Shown here: piece after piece, positions 1 to 4,077 of the stretch
Layout of the letters: the number at the start of each line of letters is the position of its first letter
Numbering within the stretch: the first letter of the stretch is position 1
Assembly (NCBI GenBank): GCA_003552605.1
Contig: PUNN01000500.1
Location: 1 to 6,624, forward strand
Direction of reading: 5' to 3'
DNA length: 6,624 bases
From: Phycisphaeraceae bacterium
GTDB lineage: Bacteria > Planctomycetota > Phycisphaerae > Phycisphaerales > Phycisphaeraceae
The notes under the pieces: generated by a model
What the model was told of the DNA's origin: nothing
The model's input: only the letters and a program-made list of their open reading frames with translations
Databases searched by the model: none
Translations under genes and position numbers: made by a program

Positions 1-818
1 AAGACTTTGACTCCTCCCCACAGCTCATCCCATGACTTTTCAACGTCAACGGGTTCGGCCCTCCAGGAGGTTTTACCCTCCCTTCAGCCTGGCCATGGGT
101 AGATCGCCTGGTTTCGCGTCTAATCCCTGCGACTGTACGCCCGTTTAAGACTCGCTTTCGCTTCGGCTCCGCCTGGATAAGGCTTAACCTTGCCACAGAG
201 ATTAACTCGCCGGCTCATTATGCAAAAGGCACGCCGTCACCCGTCCGAAGACGGGCTCCGACCGCTTGTAAGCGCGCGGTTTCAGGTACTTTTCACTCCC
301 CTTTCGGGGTGCTTTTCAACGTTCAATCGCCCTACTGGTTCACTATCGGTCGTCGAGGAGTATTTAGCCTTGGGCGGTGGGCCGCCCGGATTCACGCCGA
401 GTTCCACGAGCTCGACGCTACTCTGGAGCACCTAGGCCACACGCACAACGATCTACAGGACTGTCACCCTCTATGGTCGGCCTTTCCAGACCGTTCAATC
501 GTCGCTTGTGAGTGCCACGTTGGTGTCCGCAACCCCGCCCCGAAGGGCGGTTTGGGCTCTTCCGATTTCGCTCGCCGCTACTGACGGAATCGATGTCTCT
601 TTCTATTCCTCTGGTTACTGAGATGTTTCAGTTCACCAGGTTAGCCGCCGTACCCTATGCATTCAGGCACGGATGACCCCGAAGGGCCGGGTTTCCCCAT
701 TCGGAAATCCCAGGATCAAAGCTTGTTTGCCAGCTCCCCTGGGCTTATCGCAGGCTACCACGTCCTTCATCGCCTCTCGACGCCAAGTCATCCACCGCGC
801 GCCCTTAGTAGCTTGATC
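1..818 (-). rRNA. 23S ribosomal RNA, 5' portion (partial, runs off left edge)
   Basis: The minus strand reads as the 5' part of bacterial 23S rRNA. Near its start is GATCAAGCTACTAAGGGCGC followed by GGTGGATG, equivalent to E. coli GGTTAAGCGACTAAG...GGTGGATG. Further conserved blocks follow in order: GAGGCGATGAAGGACGTG, GATTTCCGAATGGGGAAACC, CTGAAACATCT, CAGTAGCGGCGAGCGAA, GGCTAAATACTCC, GACCGATAGTGAACCAGTA, GGGAGTGAAA, ACCTGAAACCG and CCTTTTGCATAATG. The visible part reaches about E. coli position 780, early domain II, or a little under 30% of the gene. The mature 5' end is placed at about 818 by alignment of the AAGCnACTAAG block and may be off by a few bases. No 16S gene, tRNA or spacer precedes it in the 5.8 kb to the right, so this copy is not in a 16S-23S-5S order. 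The plus-strand ORFs across it are not genes. Confidence 0.97.
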
Positions 819-904
819 ACACCGACCTCGAACCGTCACGACACACACCCAAGTCCGCCTTGGCGGAAAGGGGCATGCACCGAACCGGACGGGCCGGATC
901 GACC

Positions 905-955
905 CGGCGTGGACGATATACCACGCCGACCCGCCGGCATTGAACAACCGGCGGG
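905..955 (-). other. Pair of adjacent perfect hairpins in the rRNA leader
   Basis: Two stems lie side by side. The first is 930-937 with 948-955 (CCCGCCGG / CCGGCGGG, 8 bp, 10-nt loop). The second is 905-912 with 921-928 (8 bp, 8-nt loop containing GATATA). Only one base separates them. They end about 85 nt before the 23S 5' end. They may be structured leader RNA or processing sites; neither is followed by a T-tract. Confidence 0.5.
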
Positions 956-997
956 CAAGCTCCTCAGAACACGAGAAAATTCATCTCTCGGTGATGC

Positions 998-1025
998 CTT
1001 GTTCTTCCGGAGAAAGAAGAACAAG
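998..1025 (-). other. Long perfect hairpin just after boxA
   Basis: On the minus strand CTTGTTCTTC and GAAGAACAAG (1016-1025 and 998-1007) form a perfect 10-bp stem with an 8-nt loop. It starts 15 nt downstream of boxA. Unlike the surrounding GC-rich stems it is only 40% GC, so it is unlikely to be a by-product of base composition. There is no U-tract, so it is not a terminator. Confidence 0.6.
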
Positions 1026-1040
1026 AACCCGACTATCCAC

Positions 1041-1053
1041 TTGTCAAAGACCA
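1041..1053 (-). promoter_or_regulatory. boxA antitermination element of the 23S leader
   Basis: The minus strand reads TGGTCTTTGACAA followed by GTGGATAG. This matches the rRNA boxA form (TGnTCTTTgAnAA) that binds NusB/S10 as RNA and makes the polymerase resistant to Rho. It lies downstream of both promoters and about 220 nt before the 23S 5' end, the expected position. Its TTGACA is not read as a third -35 because the bases 17 further on (TTGTTC) are a poor -10. A small self-complementary CCAGCCGGCTGG (1062-1073) just upstream sits where boxB would be. Confidence 0.75.
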
Positions 1054-1148
1054 CCCGTCATCCAGCCGGCTGGCCGGAGACGGCTCCGCTCGCGGCGGAT
1101 CGCGTGGCCCCGCATGAACGGGACACCGCGATTCGCGGCGGGGCGGAG

Positions 1149-1176
1149 ATCATAGCTTTTCATCGAGGGTTGTCAA
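1149..1176 (-). promoter_or_regulatory. rRNA promoter P2 (sigma70-type, GC-rich discriminator)
   Basis: The minus strand has a perfect -35 TTGACA (1171-1176), a 16-bp spacer and a -10 TATGAT (1149-1154, 5 of 6 to TATAAT). It is the best promoter match in the window. The bases between the -10 and the likely start (about 1142) are CTCCGCC. A GC-rich discriminator is known from stringently controlled rRNA promoters, so growth-rate or ppGpp control is a reasonable inference. Tandem P1/P2 promoters are typical of rRNA operons. Confidence 0.78.
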
Positions 1177-1278
1177 GCATCCCGTCGACCGACCCTGGCG
1201 GGCCGGTTGGGGCCGCCGGGGTGCATCATCGGGATGGCTCGGGCTGCTGCTTCACTCGGCCCCTCTTGGTCAGGCCCT

Positions 1279-1298
1279 CGGGCCGGCCGTCCGGCCCG
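1279..1298 (-). other. GC-rich hairpin in the rRNA leader
   Basis: A perfect 8-bp stem (1279-1286 with 1291-1298) has a 4-nt loop (CCGT on the plus strand). There is no T-run after it, so it does not look like an intrinsic terminator. It lies between P1 and P2. Confidence 0.5.
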
Positions 1299-1305
1299 TT
1301 AATCA

Positions 1306-1323
1306 CTCGCTCATTGAAGCGAG
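1306..1323 (-). other. Hairpin at the 5' end of the P1 transcript
   Basis: On the minus strand CTCGCT-TCAATG-AGCGAG makes a perfect 6-bp stem with a 6-nt loop, starting one or two bases after the predicted P1 start. No T-tract follows. A 5'-terminal stem could protect the precursor or mark its start. Confidence 0.55.
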
Positions 1324-1330
1324 ACACAAT

Positions 1331-1358
1331 ACTCTACCAGCGTCTTGACGCTTGTCAA
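1331..1358 (-). promoter_or_regulatory. rRNA promoter P1 (sigma70-type)
   Basis: The minus strand has a perfect -35 TTGACA (1353-1358), a 16-bp spacer and a -10 TAGAGT (1331-1336, 4 of 6 to TATAAT). The start would fall near 1324. It points at the 23S gene about 500 nt downstream. The spacer is almost entirely a perfect palindrome, AGCGTC-AA-GACGCT (1339-1352), which could be an operator or chance. Confidence 0.7.
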
Positions 1359-1733
1359 CTCCCACACCCCCGCGCCTGGTCCCGTTGTGGAGACTCTGTC
1401 GAAAACTGCTTCCGAGACGCCCCGACACCCCCCCGCCAACCGTTGTCACAACCCCCCATTCCCCGGCGGGCGGGTCCCACTTCATACGCGGCCCCGGGGT
1501 GCCAAACCCCTGAAATGACCGGCCCCGACCGGCGGCCACCCGGGTATTCAGCAAAGCATCCATCGCATCACAGTCCCGCCGCCGGCCTCCACCGCCGCGA
1601 TCGCCCGAAGCCACCCCCTTCTCGTCCCAGCCTCCCGGATTTGCGCCCGCAATGCCGCCCCGGGCCGACAAATCACTGAAGAACCGGGCCATGATGCCCC
1701 CGGTTTCCGCCACTGTGATATCTTCCGTGGCCA
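1359..1733. other. Intergenic region between rRNA promoters and the Gfo/Idh/MocA-like gene
   Basis: This 375-bp stretch separates two divergent units. I see no gene, RNA or convincing promoter for the plus-strand gene. The best -10-like string (GATATC near 1718-1723) has no matching -35. A small inverted repeat, GTTG-TCA-CAAC, lies at 1442-1452. The stretch is rich in C-runs on the plus strand. Open frames across it lack any recognisable protein and are products of base composition. Confidence 0.6.
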
Positions 1734-2864
1734 ATGCCCCCCCAAGACGCCACCTTCGAGACGACAGTCTGGACCGATGCCCGTTGCATTGACGCGGTCG
1801 AGAAGATTCTCGGCCGGATGCATCGGCAAGTGCGGCCGATCGGAATTGGCGGGCCGCGGCTGGGCGAGGTGCGGGCGCTCGCCGAGCAGTACGGCTGCGC
1901 AGCGGGGGATGACCTTCGCAAGTTGCTCGTGGACCACCCCGCCGCCTTCATGCTGATCACCACCGCCGATGGGGTGCGGCCGGAAGACATCGTCACCGCC
2001 ATCGAGCAAGGCACGGTGGTGCTCACCACCGAACCGATCGCGGGGGAACTGCACGAACTCGCCTCGCTGAAGCCGAAACCGCGGCGGTCCAGGCGCGGCG
2101 GTGGTGGGGGTATTAACGGGGGCAATGAAAGCGCCGCCGCGGGGGAAAGCCCCCGTGCCGCGGGCACCGCGGACAGTGCCGCCCTGGCCCTGCGTGGCTC
2201 GGCGGTACCGAGCGTCGACACCGGGGGCGAGCGGGTCCGCACGCCCCGCTTTCAGGCCGCGCCGGGCTGGATCAGCGCCACTGACCCGGTTGAAGCAGTG
2301 GGCGCGGTGCAGTTGATCCACCACACCGCCTTCGGCCGCGCCGATGACCTGAGCCTGTTCGCCCGGCTCTGCGATGCCTGGGACGTGGTGCTCGATTTCT
2401 CGCCGCTGCCGCTGGAGATCGATGCGGCCCTGAGCGGCCCGTTGAACGAGCCGCCGGCCGACCTGCGGGCGCTGACGGGGGGAATCTCCGCGCTAGCGCG
2501 GCTGCCGGAACATGCGGTGGCCACGGTCACCGTCAGCGACCGGCACGCGACGGGCTTGCGGCGGCTCTACGTGCTCGGGGACAAGGCCCAGCTCAGCATC
2601 GGTGACGGCGATTACCGCGTGTTCGACGCCGAGGGCCACGTGGTCGATCAGAAGCGGCCCGGCCGCCGCGCCTCGTTCGTGGACCTGGTGGTTCGCCAGT
2701 GGCGCGATCTGCTCCGCCGTCGCAGCCATCCCCGCCCGGCGCATGAACAGACGCTTTCACGCGATGCGCAGGTGCTCGCCTGCTGCCACGCCGCGCTGCT
2801 TTCGGCCCGTACCGGTGAGCCTGAAAGCCCCGGCCGGATGATGCAGATGCATTACCGCCCATGA
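1734..2864 (+). CDS. Degenerate Gfo/Idh/MocA-family oxidoreductase-like protein
   Basis: The 376-residue product resembles the Gfo/Idh/MocA family of NAD(P)-dependent sugar or inositol oxidoreductases. Residues 33-105 follow the N-terminal Rossmann half: a helix like ...LGEVRALAEQYGC, then DDLRKLL, a strand MLITTADG, and AIEQGTVVLTTEPIAGEL, which matches the usual AL.AGKHVLCEKPLA. Residues 277-302 (RRLYVLGDKAQLSIGDGDYRVFD) and 344-364 (DAQVLACCHAALLSARTGEP) match the C-terminal half. The Rossmann GxGxxG is absent, and the family EKP motif reads TEP (99-101), so the catalytic Lys is replaced by Glu. Residues 112-175 are a basic then Gly/Ala-rich insert. A redox activity is therefore doubtful, and a regulatory or structural role is possible. 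The start is the first ATG after an in-frame TGA at 1716-1718; no clear RBS precedes it. It is divergent from the rRNA gene and convergent with the next gene, so probably a single-gene unit. Confidence 0.72.
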   Translation: MPPQDATFETTVWTDARCIDAVEKILGRMHRQVRPIGIGGPRLGEVRALAEQYGCAAGDDLRKLLVDHPAAFMLITTADGVRPEDIVTAIEQGTVVLTTEPIAGELHELASLKPKPRRSRRGGGGGINGGNESAAAGESPRAAGTADSAALALRGSAVPSVDTGGERVRTPRFQAAPGWISATDPVEAVGAVQLIHHTAFGRADDLSLFARLCDAWDVVLDFSPLPLEIDAALSGPLNEPPADLRALTGGISALARLPEHAVATVTVSDRHATGLRRLYVLGDKAQLSIGDGDYRVFDAEGHVVDQKRPGRRASFVDLVVRQWRDLLRRRSHPRPAHEQTLSRDAQVLACCHAALLSARTGEPESPGRMMQMHYRP

Positions 2865-2893
2865 AGCGACAACGCGCGCCGACCCGCCCCTTG

Positions 2894-2945
2894 GTGACCA
2901 ATGAAGGTCACATGTTGCCAGAATCACCGTGGTTGCCGGCCACGG
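2894..2945. terminator. Hairpins between convergent genes (possible weak terminators)
   Basis: The 83-bp gap between the two convergent stop codons holds two perfect stems: GTGACC-AATGAA-GGTCAC (2894-2911) and CCGTGG with CCACGG (2927-2932 and 2940-2945, 7-nt loop). Neither is followed by a T-run on either strand, so intrinsic termination is uncertain. The second abuts the stop codon of the minus-strand gene. Confidence 0.35.
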
Positions 2946-2947
2946 CC

Positions 2948-3685
2948 TCAGGCGCCTGGATAACTGCGCCCAAGCGGCTGTGAGCCGATCGGGACATCAC
3001 TTCTTTCGGGGCGCCACAGTTCATGGAACGGCCGGGAGAGCCGATGATACGCCTCGGCCGGCATGTTCACCGTCCCCCACCGCCCGCTGCGCGGGCGCAT
3101 GTGCGCCACGTAATCGTCAATGTCGATGGCGAGCATCGCATACCATCGCCGCCGATACTCGAAAAGCTCCAGAAACAGCGCATCGGGCGGCTGATGATCG
3201 CACCAGTAGAGGAAAGCGAACACCGCGCGGAACCCGGGGCCGAAATACCGCCGCCAGGTGCGCATGGAGCTGACGTCCGACTCGGTGACCCAGTTATCGA
3301 GCATCCGGCCCCGACGGCCGGCATGCTTTCGCCCTTTCACATCGACCAGCAGGTTCGGCCCCGACGGCGCGTAAACGAGAAAGTCGAAGTTCTTCAGCGT
3401 CTGCACGCCCCCGGCCCCTGACAGTGTCGCTTCGGCCCCGGGACAGTCGTGTGCGCAGTGGTCGTGGAGGGGGTGATGGTTGTCCATCGCGGCAGCCGCT
3501 GCGGCTGAATCCGCGGCCCCCGGGCCCCCTGCTCCCGCCCCTGTCCCCGCCCCCGGAGCGGGCATCACACCCGCCGCCTCCTGCGCCTGGGCACGGTGGG
3601 CCTCATCCACAGCGACATAGGACACCCCCTGCTGACGCAGGTACTTCTCGAATGCCTGCTCGTAATGAACCCGGCGCTGGCGCAA
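2948..3685 (-). CDS. HYExAFE family protein, PD-(D/E)XK nuclease-like
   Basis: The product is 245 residues if it starts at TTG 3685. It opens MRQRRVHYEQAFE, carrying the HYExAFE signature (residues 7-13) that names a family I associate with planctomycetes. Later come NFDFLVY (99-105), LLVDVKGRK (112-120), GPGFRAVFAFLYW (149-161) and DIDDYVAHMRPRSGRWGTV (188-206). An early-helix Glu, an Asp in FDF and D-x-K in VDVKG match the active-site layout of PD-(D/E)XK nucleases, so a DNA-cleaving role is inferred, not shown. Residues 35-94 hold an insertion: first Gly/Ala/Pro-rich, then HHPLHDHCAHDC (70-81), which could bind a metal. The TTG has GGGAGG 7 nt upstream. An in-frame ATG at 3736 lies within the likely -35 element and would add 17 residues with no family resemblance. 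It converges on the plus-strand gene and looks monocistronic. Confidence 0.8.
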   Translation of the reverse strand: MRQRRVHYEQAFEKYLRQQGVSYVAVDEAHRAQAQEAAGVMPAPGAGTGAGAGGPGAADSAAAAAAMDNHHPLHDHCAHDCPGAEATLSGAGGVQTLKNFDFLVYAPSGPNLLVDVKGRKHAGRRGRMLDNWVTESDVSSMRTWRRYFGPGFRAVFAFLYWCDHQPPDALFLELFEYRRRWYAMLAIDIDDYVAHMRPRSGRWGTVNMPAEAYHRLSRPFHELWRPERSDVPIGSQPLGRSYPGA

Positions 3686-3692
3686 GAGGAGA

Positions 3693-3698
3693 CCTCCC
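3693..3698 (-). promoter_or_regulatory. Shine-Dalgarno that decides the TTG start of the HYExAFE gene
   Basis: The minus strand reads GGGAGG, then seven bases (TCTCCTC), then TTG. This near-consensus RBS at ideal spacing favours TTG 3685 over ATG 3736, and the protein then begins six codons before the family signature. Confidence 0.7.
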
Positions 3699-3707
3699 GT
3701 TTGACGT

Positions 3708-3736
3708 ATTCTTCCAACCCCGGGCGGTGGGGGCAA
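3708..3736 (-). promoter_or_regulatory. Probable promoter of the HYExAFE gene
   Basis: The minus strand has TTGCCC (3731-3736), a 17-bp spacer and AAGAAT (3708-3713, 4 of 6). The predicted start near 3701 would give a very short leader that begins just before the Shine-Dalgarno. Spacing and position fit, but the -35 is only 4 of 6. Confidence 0.45.
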
Positions 3737-4077
3737 CCGTCACGTCGCGGCGGGGGCATCGGGGGGGCGCATGACACGCGCCGCGGCGGGCAACCCCGGG
3801 GCTGGCTGTGTCAGCGGGCTTTCCGGGGGTCTTCAGCCCGATGGCCATGCGAGGCCGCGAGGCGCTCGGCCCCCTGGACGGGCGCGGCGCCACCCTGCGG
3901 TGGGCCGCAGGTCAAAGGTACATGCGTGAGCAACACCACACCTGCCGCGCATCGCAGATCAGTGGCAAAGAAAGAAGCCACCGGGATGACCGCCCCCGCA
4001 CGGAGCACCGGCGCAGGAGTCGATCATCCCGGCGGCTGTCGCTGGCGTCCGTGGACGCTCACGCCACGGGGGACACT
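3737..4077. other. Gene-free gap between the HYExAFE and multicopper genes
   Basis: These 341 bp contain no convincing gene. They hold the terminator of the multicopper gene (3964-4036), a hairpin CCGTGG/CCACGG (4049-4069) immediately after its stop codon, and a perfect 7-bp stem with a 4-nt loop, CCTGCGG-TGGG-CCGCAGG (3894-3911), that no gene explains. The remaining 200 bp or so upstream of the HYExAFE promoter show only GC-rich sequence. Open frames through it have no recognisable product. Confidence 0.6.
3964..4036 (-). terminator. Intrinsic terminator of the copper-protein unit
   Basis: On the minus strand GCCGCCGGGATGA (4024-4036) pairs over 13 bp, with one G-U, with TCATCCCGGTGGC (3977-3989). 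The T-rich run TTCTTTCTTT follows at once. It starts 41 nt after the stop codon of the multicopper gene. The 34-nt loop can fold further through a short GC stem, so the structure may be branched. Confidence 0.75.

Larger units (their letters stand above)
819..1324 (-). promoter_or_regulatory. 23S rRNA leader (precursor 5' region)
   Basis: About 500 nt lie between the predicted P1 start and the 23S 5' end. On the minus strand, in transcription order, they hold a 5'-terminal hairpin (1306-1323), a GC hairpin (1279-1298), a second promoter (1149-1176), boxA (1041-1053), a long perfect hairpin (998-1025), two adjacent hairpins (930-955 and 905-928) and a 14-bp palindrome (TCCGCC-TT-GGCGGA, about 855-868) close to the gene. 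No protein gene or tRNA is visible. Such leaders normally load antitermination factors and pair with the 3' flank for RNase III processing. The 3' flank is outside the window, so the processing stem cannot be tested here. Confidence 0.8.

Noticed and set aside
820..845. GGTTCGAGGTC resembling a tRNA T-loop next to the 23S start
   Set aside because: No acceptor, D or anticodon arm can be built around it, and the 23S gene begins within 20 bases.
1036..1046. A third TTGACA in the rRNA leader, read as a promoter
   Set aside because: It is embedded in the boxA sequence, and the bases at -10 spacing (TTGTTC) do not match TATAAT.
657..1679. Plus-strand open frame of 340 codons across the rRNA start and leader
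   Set aside because: It overlaps conserved 23S sequence on the opposite strand plus rRNA promoters and boxA. The product is Arg/Pro/Ser-rich with no domain.
1548..2324. Minus-strand open frame of 258 codons
   Set aside because: Antisense to the Gfo/Idh/MocA-like gene, whose family resemblance decides the real frame. The antisense product is low complexity.
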